From the NCBI GenBank assembly GCA_049699975.1, contig JBNAWB010000018.1, forward strand, positions 1 to 31,060: DNA of 31,060 nt. The letters are read 5' to 3'. The notes under the pieces were generated by a model, which saw only the letters and a program-made list of their open reading frames with translations, made no database searches and was not told the origin of the DNA. The position numbers were made by a program, and so were the translations under genes. Shown in pieces: positions 8,669 through 16,744 of the stretch. Numbering within the stretch: the first letter of the stretch is position 1; every line of letters starts with the position of its first letter. This DNA comes from CAZAGD01 sp049699975. GTDB taxonomy: Bacteria > Desulfobacterota > SM23-61.

Positions 8669-9664
8669 ATGAAAGCCAAAGATAATTTTCCGGTCGATAT
8701 TCTCCTCTCCCCCACGAGGAGAGGCCAGGGTGAGGGGGAAAAGGTAACGTTCTCCTTAACTCCTTCTCCGCCATTTGCGCTAAATTTTACCGTCTGGATT
8801 TTACGCCGGCGCCCGCATAATTCCTGGGATCTATGGGATGGAAAAGTTTATCGACGCTTGCTTTCCCTTGATGGCCAACCGGTGGAAGTCTCCGTAAGCC
8901 AAGAAGGCTCGCTTAATAAACCAAAGCTCAAAGTATCAGCGTTGGTTAGAAAAATTAACTCCTCCATAATAGCTGCTCTTAAATCTTCTTTGAAGCAGAT
9001 TTTAGGTCTAGAAATTGATTTATCCCAATTTTATGAAATGGCCCAAAATGATCCCTTCCTCAGGCCGCTCGTTATCAAATTTTGGGGTTTCAAGCCTACT
9101 CGTTATCCTACAGTATTTGAGGCTTTAGTTAACGCCATTACCTGTCAACAGTTTACCCTTGAGGCGGGGATTAGTCTTTTGGGAAGGTTAGTCGCCAAAT
9201 GGGGCATACCTCTTCATGAGCATGGTCCGCGCGGCTTCCCTCTCGCTCATGATTTAGCTTCTCTGGCTATCGAGGATTTGCGCACATTGGGTTTCAGTCA
9301 ACAAAAAGCACGCGCCCTAATCGAGTTAGCTCGCCTCGTAGACCAAGGTCTGGATTTGGAAAGTTGGCAATTTCTTGCGGATGAGGAAGCTTTAAAAAAA
9401 CTCCAGCAACTGCGCGGAGTGGGGCGCTGGACAGCAGAGTATGTGCTGTTGCGCGGTTTAGGCAGGATACATATTTTTCCGGGAGACGACTTGGGTATAC
9501 GCAGTAAATTAGTGAGTTGGTTGGGAATTAAAGAATCCTTGGATTATGAAGGAGTTATGAATATTTTAAAGAAATGGCACCCCTTTGGGGGCCTCGTTTA
9601 TTTTCTACTCCTGCTCAAAGGTCTGGAAGAGAAAGGACAAATATTCCCTTTGGGAAATAAGTAA
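8669..9664 (+). CDS. alkA: DNA-3-methyladenine glycosylase II, AlkA type (331 aa)
   Basis: This is a base-excision repair enzyme that removes alkylated purines such as 3-methyladenine. The HhH-GPD fold is clear: helix-hairpin-helix LQQLRGVGRWTAEY (residues 245-258), followed by FPGDDLG, in which D274 matches the catalytic Asp of AlkA. The N-terminal beta domain begins about residue 28 (TPSPPFALNFTVWILRRRPHN). Residues about 11-26 (ILLSPTRRGQGEGEK) are encoded by a repeat-like inverted sequence and are not expected in the family. No better in-frame start lies after it, so ATG 8669 is kept despite having no visible ribosome site. The gene converges with porB, ending 7 nt from it. Confidence 0.85.
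   Translation: MKAKDNFPVDILLSPTRRGQGEGEKVTFSLTPSPPFALNFTVWILRRRPHNSWDLWDGKVYRRLLSLDGQPVEVSVSQEGSLNKPKLKVSALVRKINSSIIAALKSSLKQILGLEIDLSQFYEMAQNDPFLRPLVIKFWGFKPTRYPTVFEALVNAITCQQFTLEAGISLLGRLVAKWGIPLHEHGPRGFPLAHDLASLAIEDLRTLGFSQQKARALIELARLVDQGLDLESWQFLADEEALKKLQQLRGVGRWTAEYVLLRGLGRIHIFPGDDLGIRSKLVSWLGIKESLDYEGVMNILKKWHPFGGLVYFLLLLKGLEEKGQIFPLGNK
8704..8742 (+). repeat. Repeat-like inverted element inside the alkA N-terminus
   Basis: CCTCTCC (8704-8710) / GGAGAGG (8718-8724) form a perfect 7-bp hairpin, followed by CAGGGTGAGGGGGAAAAGG. Such CTCTCCCC...GGAGAGGG(T)GAGGGG units are a common type of intergenic repeat in bacteria (established pattern). A related GGGAGAGGGTGAAGGGGAAA occurs at 26570-26589. 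Confidence 0.5.
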
Positions 9665-9671
9665 ATTTCTC

Positions 9672-10556
9672 TCAAAGCCATCTTTCGCGGATCATTTGCC
9701 ATTCTTGATCGCGGTGCTCCTGAATCAACTTGATTTGTTCGGCGGTTAAATGCCGAAACCTTCTTTGTTTCTTTAAATATTCCTCCACAGGTTTAAAAGC
9801 CTTAGGAACTAAATTCATCTTAACTTTTCCGTTTTCATATTCGGCTAAATACCAAAGGCCAGTTTCCACGGCTAATTTACCTATTTCCACCGTAAGATGA
9901 GAAGGAAATCCCCAGCCAGTTGGACAGGGGCACATTACATGAAGGAATTTGGGGCCTTTAATAATCTTCGTTTTGGCCATCTTATTCAGGAAGTCAAAAG
10001 GATAAGCGGAGCTGGCTGTAGCCGCATAAGGAATGCGATGGGCGATCATTATTGCAAACAAATTCTTTTTAGGTCGGCTTTCTCCGAATGAGGCTGGCCC
10101 TGGAGGAGAATTAGTCGTGGAGGCGCCCAAAGGAGTTAAGCTGCTGCGCTGGACGCCCGTGTTCATATACGCTTCGTTATCATAACAAATATAGATAAAA
10201 TCATCTCCCCGTTCTACGGCCCCGGAAAGGGCCTGTAATCCTATATCCGCTGTTCCACCATCGCCAGCAATTCCCAAAACATAGGCATCGGTGATGCCTT
10301 GGGCTTTCAGTCCGGCAGACATGCCGCTAAGCACCGCCCCTGTGCCCGCAAAGGCCATAGTGAATGAGGGCACAGTATAGTTCATCTGTGGGTATTGGGT
10401 GGTTACCGTGGACATACAACTGGCTGGCAAGGCCACAATAGTTTTTTCACCCAGAATTTTTAAAGCCAATCTGCCGATAGTGCCCAATCCGCATCCAGGG
10501 CAGGCTTTATGCCCATAAAGAAATTCACGCTCGGGAAGGTCTTTTACTTTAACCAT
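9672..10556 (-). CDS. porB: Pyruvate:ferredoxin oxidoreductase beta subunit (294 aa)
   Basis: This is the thiamine-diphosphate-binding subunit of a 2-oxoacid:ferredoxin oxidoreductase: pyruvate + CoA + 2 Fd(ox) to acetyl-CoA + CO2 + 2 Fd(red), reversible. Iron-sulfur ligands are C19 and C22 (ACPGCG), C47 (ASCMST) and a late CPC. The ThDP motif is GDGGTADIG ... CYDNEAYMNTG. The run TGVQRSSLTPLGASTTNSP is of the pyruvate type, not the 2-oxoglutarate type. The start overlaps the porA end by 8 nt. It is last in the porGDAB operon. Confidence 0.92.
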   Translation of the reverse strand: MVKVKDLPEREFLYGHKACPGCGLGTIGRLALKILGEKTIVALPASCMSTVTTQYPQMNYTVPSFTMAFAGTGAVLSGMSAGLKAQGITDAYVLGIAGDGGTADIGLQALSGAVERGDDFIYICYDNEAYMNTGVQRSSLTPLGASTTNSPPGPASFGESRPKKNLFAIMIAHRIPYAATASSAYPFDFLNKMAKTKIIKGPKFLHVMCPCPTGWGFPSHLTVEIGKLAVETGLWYLAEYENGKVKMNLVPKAFKPVEEYLKKQRRFRHLTAEQIKLIQEHRDQEWQMIRERWL

Positions 10557-11751
10557 TAGGCCACCTCAAACCAATAAATTGTAAGTCTTCCTCCGGTTTT
10601 CCGGCACGCAGATTAAAAAGTTTAGCTAACATCTCGGCAATATGTTCTTTGGTAATATCTCGGCCCGCAATACCGGCGATAAAATTTATCACCGGCGGAC
10701 ATTTTCCAGTGCTGGCCATAGCTGATTTGATCTCCGACGCTAAAGCGCCTTCATAGCCAAAAGATATATCGCGATCGATTATGCCGACGGCTTTTAGGCG
10801 GCCGCTCAATTCGCGGAAATATTCTTTGGGAAATGGGCGCAGAAATCTTAATTTTACTAACCCCACTTTTTGGCCCCGGTTACGCCATTGATCAATAACG
10901 ATGCGAGCCGTACCGATCACGCTGCCCATGGCGATTAAGACCACTTCGGCATCATCCACTTTAATCTCTTCAACTAAACCGCCATAATATCGGCCGAATT
11001 TATCTCCGAATTTCTTATCCACTTCGGCAATCACTTGTTTAGATCTTTCTATAGCCTGTTGCTGCTGCCAGCGGAATTCCATGTTCCAATCTGTGGGGGC
11101 GGTAATGCAAAAACTTCGCGGACGGGCAAAGTTAATAGCATTTTGGGAGCGGAAAGGCGGTAGAAATTCATCCACTAAAGCTTGATCAGGAATATGCACA
11201 AGCTCGTAAGTATGCGTAACCACATAACCATCTAAGTTAACCATGACCGGAGTATAAACGCGTTCATCTTCGGCAATAGCATAAGCTTGGATGATCATAT
11301 CTAAAGCTTCTTGGCCATTTTCTACGTAAACTTGTATCCATCCGGTATCTCGCTGCGCTATGGAATCCCGCTGGTCTGCAAAAATATTCCAAGGAGCGGC
11401 CAACGTACGATTGGCATTCATCATCACCACCGGAAATCTGCTACCACTCACATAATGCAACATTTCATGCATATAAGCCAGGCCTTGGGAAGAAGTAGCG
11501 GTAAAGACGCGAGCTCCCACCATAGATGCTCCCATAGCCGCGCACATGGCACTATGCTCGCTCTCCACATGGATATATGCACAGGTCATTTTTTTATGGG
11601 CCACAAATTCCGCAATTTTTTCTACTACTAAAGTCTGGGGAGTAATCGGGTAAACAGGTATAACTTGGGGCCGGCATAGTTTGGCCCCAAAAGCTACAGC
11701 TTCATCGCCGTTTAAAAAATCTAATTCACCAGCCGCCAAATCATGTTTCAT
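10549..11751 (-). CDS. porA: Pyruvate:ferredoxin oxidoreductase alpha subunit (400 aa)
   Basis: The alpha subunit carries the PorA N-terminal domain (VIPVYPITPQTLVVEKIAEF) and the transketolase C-terminal-like domain (VVLIAMGSVIGTARIVID). The ATG at 11751 follows GGAAGGTGAAG and overlaps the porD stop by 11 nt. The frame extends 21 codons further upstream inside porD, but that is only overlap of reading frames, so I took the internal ATG. The length is usual for archaeal/thermotogal-type four-subunit enzymes. Spacing and order indicate translation coupling with porD and porB. Confidence 0.92.
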   Translation of the reverse strand: MKHDLAAGELDFLNGDEAVAFGAKLCRPQVIPVYPITPQTLVVEKIAEFVAHKKMTCAYIHVESEHSAMCAAMGASMVGARVFTATSSQGLAYMHEMLHYVSGSRFPVVMMNANRTLAAPWNIFADQRDSIAQRDTGWIQVYVENGQEALDMIIQAYAIAEDERVYTPVMVNLDGYVVTHTYELVHIPDQALVDEFLPPFRSQNAINFARPRSFCITAPTDWNMEFRWQQQQAIERSKQVIAEVDKKFGDKFGRYYGGLVEEIKVDDAEVVLIAMGSVIGTARIVIDQWRNRGQKVGLVKLRFLRPFPKEYFRELSGRLKAVGIIDRDISFGYEGALASEIKSAMASTGKCPPVINFIAGIAGRDITKEHIAEMLAKLFNLRAGKPEEDLQFIGLRWPNG

Positions 11752-12052
11752 CTTCTTCACCTTCCTGCACCATGGTGATAGCTCCCTTGGGACACTCATG
11801 GGCACACAACCCACAACCTTTACAAAAGTTCAAATCTATTTCCAAAATTTCCTGCTCTTTATCAATTACTCCCTCAGGGCACAAAACCCAGCATAACAAA
11901 CAGCGGGAACATTTAGTATGATCTAACACAGGTCTTTGCACTCGCCAACCGGCATTGGGCTCAGTAAGAATACCTGCTTCAGCACTCGGTCCTAAAGGAA
12001 GTTCGGCTAACGACTCTGGGAATTTAAATTTAACAATTTTAGGCTTACCCAT
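11741..12052 (-). CDS. porD: Pyruvate:ferredoxin oxidoreductase delta subunit, 2[4Fe-4S] ferredoxin (103 aa)
   Basis: This is a two-cluster ferredoxin-like subunit that takes electrons from PorB to external ferredoxin. The Cys motifs are CSRCLLCWVLCP (about 50-61) and CKGCGLCAHECP (about 77-88). The N-terminal 45 residues (GWRVQRPVLDHTKC just before the first cluster) are typical of PorD. It overlaps porG by 8 nt and porA by 11 nt, so the four genes form one tight unit. Confidence 0.92.
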   Translation of the reverse strand: MGKPKIVKFKFPESLAELPLGPSAEAGILTEPNAGWRVQRPVLDHTKCSRCLLCWVLCPEGVIDKEQEILEIDLNFCKGCGLCAHECPKGAITMVQEGEEDET

Positions 12053-12602
12053 TCTTTTCCCCTTTCAGCATCAAAGAGTAGGTCCGCTCGATTACTTTTT
12101 TGTTTTTTTCGCGCAGCTCCGCGGGCATCCCCTTATCTACAGCCTGCAGAAGGCAGTTAAGATTAATTAAATCAGTGGCTGCGGCTAACGCTCCTAACAT
12201 GGCTGTGTTGGCTATTGGAGAACCTAATTCTTCGCGGGCAATCTTCGAAGCATCTATGGTTAAGACACGGAAATTTCCGGAGAATTTAAAGTCGGCCGGG
12301 CTCTTCTTGGTATTAATGATGATAGTGCCTCCATCCTTCAATCCTTTTGTCACCTCTACTGTTTCCATTAAAGTTTCATCGAGGACTAATACATAATCAC
12401 AGCTATAGACTTGGCTGTGATCGGTGATGGGCTTGTGGTCAATTCGGGTAAAACCTAGAACAGGCGCACCTCTCCGCTCTGGACCAAAAGAAGGAAAAGC
12501 CTGGGCATAATGGCCGCCAAATACAGATGCCGCCAAGCCTAATAATCTGGCCGCCGTAAATCCTCCTTGCCCCCCACGAGCATGCCATCTTATTTCAATC
12601 AA
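12045..12602 (-). CDS. porG: Pyruvate:ferredoxin oxidoreductase gamma subunit (185 aa)
   Basis: This is the gamma-type subunit (POR catalytic domain). The family N-terminus IRWHARGGQGGFTAARLLG and the later PSFGPERRGAPV are clear. The start codon is TTG at 12602, supported by GAAGGAGG about 7 nt upstream. A non-ATG start in the first gene may lower initiation. The promoter is separately listed. It is first in the porG-D-A-B operon, which provides low-potential ferredoxin or fixes CO2 into pyruvate depending on direction. That links metabolically to the Hdr/Fdh cluster through the ferredoxin pool (inference). Confidence 0.92.
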   Translation of the reverse strand: MIEIRWHARGGQGGFTAARLLGLAASVFGGHYAQAFPSFGPERRGAPVLGFTRIDHKPITDHSQVYSCDYVLVLDETLMETVEVTKGLKDGGTIIINTKKSPADFKFSGNFRVLTIDASKIAREELGSPIANTAMLGALAAATDLINLNCLLQAVDKGMPAELREKNKKVIERTYSLMLKGEKNG

Positions 12603-12634
12603 TTCTTACCTCCTTCGTTCTTCTCCATCTGCAG

Positions 12635-12663
12635 ATTTTAAAAAGGTAATCTTATTTTGTCAA
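12635..12663 (-). promoter_or_regulatory. sigma-70-type promoter of porGDAB
   Basis: On the - strand TTGACA (12663-12658) and TAAAAT (12640-12635) are separated by exactly 17 bp. Transcription should begin near 12628, giving a leader of about 25 nt with the GGAGG site. This is the best consensus promoter in the window. Confidence 0.75.
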
Positions 12664-12812
12664 ACTAAAACGCATAATGTCTTCTTTATTTTTTCTCCAC
12701 GCTTTAATCCGCTTTTTCCTGCTCTAATGAATATTATATGAGCGGACCTAAAAAGTATTCATTACCAAAATGTTAAGCTTTAAGGAAGAGGCCTTTGTTA
12801 ATTAATAATGAT

Positions 12813-12860
12813 GTAGGGCAAGGGTTTAACCCTTGCCGGATTGGCAATCCACAAGGGGTA
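12813..12860 (+). repeat. Dispersed palindromic repeat, copy 1
   Basis: It has a perfect 10-bp inverted repeat GGCAAGGGTT (12817-12826) / AACCCTTGCC (12828-12837). The unit GTAGGGCAAGGGTTTA... and the following GG-AT-GGCAA recur, reverse-complemented, at 19988-20030. It looks like a small non-autonomous repeat. Confidence 0.65.
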
Positions 12861-12905
12861 ACCCTCCAGATACGCAAATCCGGCCTCCCAAGCTCCCCGG
12901 CATCA

Positions 12906-12938
12906 ATGGCGAGCTCGCTCGCCATGAGGAAAAAGGGA
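12906..12938 (+). repeat. Dispersed repeat with 9-bp inverted arms, copy 1
   Basis: ATGGCGAGC (12906-12914) / GCTCGCCAT (12917-12925) is a perfect inverted repeat. The 24 bases 12915-12938 (TCGCTCGCCATGAGGAAA...) are identical to 23473-23496, with weaker similarity continuing for about 30 bases more. Confidence 0.65.
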
Positions 12939-13046
12939 TGGTTACACAGTCTCAACGGGGAGAGGAGAAAAGTGAGGGGTTACGTTAGATTTTTTTTGAT
13001 TCTTAAAGTAAAATAAAGTAAGATCAGATCATGAAGGTTCAGGTAT

Positions 13047-13727
13047 ATGAAACCCATTTTAATTATTGAAGATGAGAAAGATATTGTCGATCTCCTAGCC
13101 TATCATTTAAAGCAAAATAACTTCCCCGTAATATTTGCTCTCGATGGACCTTCTGGGTTAGAAAAAGCTCAAAAGGAACTTCCCGCCCTCATTATTTTAG
13201 ATCTAATGCTCCCCGGTATGGATGGAAAAGACATTTGTCGCGCTCTGAAAAATAACCCTTCAACGCAATCAATTCCCATCTTGATGCTAACGGCCAAAAC
13301 CGAGGAAGTAGATAGAGTAGTCGGCTTTGAGTTAGGCGCGGATGACTACGTTACGAAACCTTTCAGTTTTAAAGAATTAGTCTTGCGAGTTAAAGCTATT
13401 CTGCGCCGGACCGAAAAACCACCCGCGGATCGCAAGGCGCTTAAGATTGGAGATCTTTTTATTGATGCCGAGCGCTATTATGTTTCTTTTAAAAAAAATC
13501 CTATAAAATTAACTTCTACTGAATTCAAGCTGCTATTTGAGCTGGCCACTAATAAGGGAAGAGTGCTCAATCGCGATCAGCTTTTGGATAAAGTGTGGGA
13601 TTATACGTATGAAGGCTATAGCAGAACAATAGACACGCATATCCGCCGACTAAGAGAAAAACTTGGTTTAGCTGGAGACTATATAGAGACTATCAGGGGC
13701 ATTGGCTATCGACTTCGTGATGAATAA
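13047..13727 (+). CDS. phoB: Phosphate regulon response regulator PhoB (226 aa)
   Basis: This is an OmpR/PhoB-class response regulator. The receiver domain is residues 1-120 with acidic pair E8/D9, phosphoacceptor D52 (LIILDLMLPGMDG), T82 and K104 (YVTKPF). The winged-helix DNA-binding domain is about 130-226 (SRTIDTHIRRLREKLG, then RGIGYRL). It is followed after 14 nt by phoR and lies face to face with pst, so assignment to phosphate control is firm. Its expected target is the four-repeat box upstream of pstS. Confidence 0.92.
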   Translation: MKPILIIEDEKDIVDLLAYHLKQNNFPVIFALDGPSGLEKAQKELPALIILDLMLPGMDGKDICRALKNNPSTQSIPILMLTAKTEEVDRVVGFELGADDYVTKPFSFKELVLRVKAILRRTEKPPADRKALKIGDLFIDAERYYVSFKKNPIKLTSTEFKLLFELATNKGRVLNRDQLLDKVWDYTYEGYSRTIDTHIRRLREKLGLAGDYIETIRGIGYRLRDE

Positions 13728-13741
13728 ATAGATATTGAAAA

Positions 13742-15148
13742 ATGAATAATATTAAAGTCTGGAAAGGGTTCGGCCTGCTTATTTTACTCCTTTTTTTTGG
13801 GGGAGGTATCCAGGGGTACCTAATTTATTATGGGCAAAAGTCATTTTTGATTTCCTTTTTTTTAAGTCTCCTTATAGTCAGCCCATTAGCTTTTTTGTTT
13901 ATATGGTACTTTATTCAGCCCATTAAGGAAATGATTATAGCCATTAAAAGGTTAATCGTCAGCCAGTTGCACGAATACCCTAAGATTTTTGGGCCTGATG
14001 AATTTGGAAAACAGATGCGGGAAATTTTCAATATGGTTAGCGAGCAAAAAAAGCAGACAGCTGAGATTGCTAAAGAGAAGAAATACTTGGAAGCTGTCTT
14101 GAATGGGATAGGAGAGGGTGTTTTAGTTGCCGACGCCAGTGGCCATATACTTAGAATTAATGCAGCCCTGCGGCAACTTCTTTCTCTACCCGCCAATGCC
14201 CAAGCGCAGATACCTTTGGAAATTATTAGGCATGTGGAGCTTGAAGAGGCGATTAAAAGAACTATTCAGGATGGGCAGAATAGATCTTTTGAATTTACAC
14301 CACCGTTGGGCCAACGAACTTTTAGAGTCAATGTGGTGGGATTTTACCCTTCATCAACAGAGGAAAAAGAAGAGGAAGAACAAAATAGAGGAGCAATAGC
14401 TATTTTTCATGATATCACCCGTTTGAAAGAATTAGAAAGGATTCGGCAAGATTTTGTGGCCAATGTTTCTCATGAATTACGCACTCCGCTTACCACTATT
14501 AAAGGCTATGCCGAAACCCTACTAGATGGATCTATAAAAGAGGAAGTAGCTGAGCAGTTTGTGCAGGTTATTAAGAAACATACTGACCGCTTAATAAAGA
14601 TTGCGGAAGACTTGCTTACTCTGTCCAAGGTAGAATCTAAGGAGTTCCAATTGCAGACGGAAGAAATTCTCCTGCTTGAGTTCATAGAGGAAGTGTTAGT
14701 TTTAGTCAAAGAAATGGGCGAAAAGAAAAAAATTAAGTTCTGGAGGCAAGACCTTAGGCCTTCATTGTCCGTAGTCGCTGATCGCTATTACTTGGAATTA
14801 GTTTTTCTCAATCTCTTGGACAATGCCATTAAGTATAGTCCAGAAGGAGGGGTGATAAGGATTATCACTAAAGTCCAAGATGAAGAGTATGCGCAAGTTA
14901 CCATTCAGGATGAGGGAGTAGGTATCCCTCCCGAGGATCTTTCCCGAATTTTTGAACGTTTTTACCGCGTGGAAAAAGGAAGATCAAAAGAATACGAAGG
15001 AACGGGACTTGGTTTGTCCATCGTCAAGCATATCATTCAAGCTCATCATGGCAAAGTTTGGGCGGAGAGTGAACTTGGGAAAGGCTCTGCTTTTCATTTC
15101 ACCCTGCCTCTGAAATTATGGGCTGTTAATTTTAAAAAATTAGTTTAA
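13742..15148 (+). CDS. phoR: Phosphate regulon sensor kinase PhoR (468 aa)
   Basis: This is a membrane histidine kinase. There are two hydrophobic segments (about 10-30 and 34-58) with hardly any periplasmic loop, as in PhoR, which senses phosphate through the Pst complex. A HAMP/linker region (about 60-110) and a PAS domain (about 115-225) follow. The H-box NVSHELRTPL has H244. The HATPase has the N-box (NLLDNAIKYSPEGG), G1 (DEGVGIPPED), F-box (IFERFYRVEKGRS) and G2 (GTGLGLSIVKHI). It ends only 6 nt from the convergent pstB end, leaving no room for a separate terminator. Confidence 0.92.
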   Translation: MNNIKVWKGFGLLILLLFFGGGIQGYLIYYGQKSFLISFFLSLLIVSPLAFLFIWYFIQPIKEMIIAIKRLIVSQLHEYPKIFGPDEFGKQMREIFNMVSEQKKQTAEIAKEKKYLEAVLNGIGEGVLVADASGHILRINAALRQLLSLPANAQAQIPLEIIRHVELEEAIKRTIQDGQNRSFEFTPPLGQRTFRVNVVGFYPSSTEEKEEEEQNRGAIAIFHDITRLKELERIRQDFVANVSHELRTPLTTIKGYAETLLDGSIKEEVAEQFVQVIKKHTDRLIKIAEDLLTLSKVESKEFQLQTEEILLLEFIEEVLVLVKEMGEKKKIKFWRQDLRPSLSVVADRYYLELVFLNLLDNAIKYSPEGGVIRIITKVQDEEYAQVTIQDEGVGIPPEDLSRIFERFYRVEKGRSKEYEGTGLGLSIVKHIIQAHHGKVWAESELGKGSAFHFTLPLKLWAVNFKKLV

Positions 15149-15154
15149 AAATTT

Positions 15155-15913
15155 CTATCCGAATTTTCCACAGAGATATTCCTCTGTTCTCTTATCCTTA
15201 GGGGAGGTGAACATTTTTGCACTTGCTCCGAACTCGATGAGCTCTCCTAAATAAAGAAAAGCCACAAAGTCGGATACGCGAGCTGCTTGCGCAATATTAT
15301 GGGTAACTAAGATAATTGTCACCACGCTTTTTAACTGGGTGATCAATTCTTCTATATGGGAAGTTGCCTTAGGATCTAAAGCCGAAGTTGGCTCATCGAG
15401 CAAAAGGATTGAAGGCTGCATGGCAAGCGCCCTGGCAATGCATAAGCGTTGTTGTTGACCACCCGAAAGGAATGTTCCCTTTTTGTGCAGAGCATCTTTA
15501 ACTTCCTCCCAGAGAGCTGCCTTACGCAAAGATTCTTCTACAATTTTTTCTTGTTCGCCTTTAGTTAATTTTAGGCCATTCAAGATGTACCCGGCAATAA
15601 CGTTGTCATAAATGCTCATCGTAGGAAACGGATTCGGTTTTTGAAAAACCATGCCGATCTTGCGCCGAATGATGATGGGATCTATGGCATAAATATCCTC
15701 GCCTTCCAGAAAAATCTTGCCTGATACCTTGGCCTCAGGACTTAACTCGTGCATGCGGTTGATGCTCCTTATGAGAGTCGTCTTGCCGCAGCCTGATGGA
15801 CCCATAATCGCGGTAATTTTTTTAGGAGATATGGTCAGGTTTATATCCCTTAAAACTTGATTTTCGCCAAAAAAAGCATTGAAATTCTCAATTTTTAGAA
15901 TTGGACTTTCCAT
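15155..15913 (-). CDS. pstB: Phosphate ABC transporter ATPase PstB (252 aa)
   Basis: This is the ATPase of the high-affinity phosphate importer. It has Walker A GPSGCGKTT (38-46), Q-loop (VFQKPNPFP, about 89-97), signature LSGGQQQR (149-156), Walker B ILLLDEP (169-175) and a downstream switch His (VTHN). ATG 15913 was chosen because the 29 codons upstream in frame lie inside pstA and are unlike PstB. It overlaps pstA by 19 nt. No phoU follows, unlike the common pstSCAB-phoU order. Confidence 0.95.
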   Translation of the reverse strand: MESPILKIENFNAFFGENQVLRDINLTISPKKITAIMGPSGCGKTTLIRSINRMHELSPEAKVSGKIFLEGEDIYAIDPIIIRRKIGMVFQKPNPFPTMSIYDNVIAGYILNGLKLTKGEQEKIVEESLRKAALWEEVKDALHKKGTFLSGGQQQRLCIARALAMQPSILLLDEPTSALDPKATSHIEELITQLKSVVTIILVTHNIAQAARVSDFVAFLYLGELIEFGASAKMFTSPKDKRTEEYLCGKFG

Positions 15914-16743
15914 CGCCTGGTAACAACTTTCGTGATAAGATTTAAGCTTAGAATTAGGACAATTAACACAAAAGAGGCTCCCCAAGCCAGTTTGTGCCAT
16001 TCTGGATAGGGGCTGGAGGCATAATTGAAGATCATCAGGGGTAGACTATTGATAGGTTTGAAAATATTAAAATTCATAAACGGGTTGCCGAAGGCTGTGA
16101 AAAGAAGAGGAGCTGTCTCCCCAGCAATTCGGGCTATGCCCAACAGGATGCCCGTTATAATACCGCTGAATCCGGCCGGAAGGATTACCTTCAAAACAGT
16201 GCGTGGATAAGAAACTCCTAAAGCCAAAGAAGCTTCTCTTATACTATCAGGTATCAACTTCAAAGTTTCTTCTGTAGCCATGATGATTACTGGAAGCATC
16301 ATTAGAGCCAGAGCAACTCCTCCGGAGAGAGCCGAAAAGGAGCCCAGGGGAATCACCAGCCAAATGTAAGCAATAATGCCAATGACAATGGAAGGGATTC
16401 CCTGAAGTATTTCTATGCCCAACCTGGTTAAGGAAGCTAATTTTCCTTTTCTATTTTCGGTCAAAAAGATACCCACGAAAACTCCAAAAGGAATGGATAT
16501 GATGCAGGCTATGGCTACCAAAATTAAAGTACCAAAGAGAGCGTTAGAGATCCCGCCGCCCAATTCTCCAACGGGCTTAGGAAGTTGAGTGAAAAAATCC
16601 CAATTGATGACCGAGATCCCTTTGCTGGTAATGAAAAAAAGGATAAAGAATAAAGGAAGAACGGAGCAGAACGTTAGAAGGACGATGATGGCCTTAAACA
16701 ACTTATCATAGAAAATTCTTTTCTTAATGGAATATCTTTCCAT
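15895..16743 (-). CDS. pstA: Phosphate ABC transporter permease PstA (282 aa)
   Basis: This is an integral inner-membrane permease with about six hydrophobic segments. The family signature SIREASLALGVSYPRTVLKVILP and the downstream GIARIAGETAPLLFTAFGN are visible. The first ATG is 1 nt after the pstC stop. It works with PstC as the channel for phosphate. Confidence 0.94.
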   Translation of the reverse strand: MERYSIKKRIFYDKLFKAIIVLLTFCSVLPLFFILFFITSKGISVINWDFFTQLPKPVGELGGGISNALFGTLILVAIACIISIPFGVFVGIFLTENRKGKLASLTRLGIEILQGIPSIVIGIIAYIWLVIPLGSFSALSGGVALALMMLPVIIMATEETLKLIPDSIREASLALGVSYPRTVLKVILPAGFSGIITGILLGIARIAGETAPLLFTAFGNPFMNFNIFKPINSLPLMIFNYASSPYPEWHKLAWGASFVLIVLILSLNLITKVVTRRWKVQF

Positions 16744-16744
16744 A

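Larger units (their letters stand above)
12664..13046. other. Repeat-containing intergenic region between por and pho genes
   Basis: No gene is supported here. The stretch 12813-12940 holds two dispersed repeats listed separately. The open frames on both strands through it are made of repeat sequence. The phoB promoter must lie between about 12960 and 13030 (T-rich), but no clear box stands out. Confidence 0.5.

Noticed and set aside
11752..11814. Longer start for porA
   Set aside because: The added 21 codons fall wholly inside porD and the internal ATG has a good ribosome site.
12773..13016. Open frames of 60-73 codons on both strands in the por-pho spacer
   Set aside because: They consist of dispersed repeat sequence, and the + and - versions are equally open because of the palindromes.
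15914..16000. Longer start for pstB
   Set aside because: The 29 added codons lie within pstA, are Cys-rich and unlike PstB; ATG 15913 gives the normal length.
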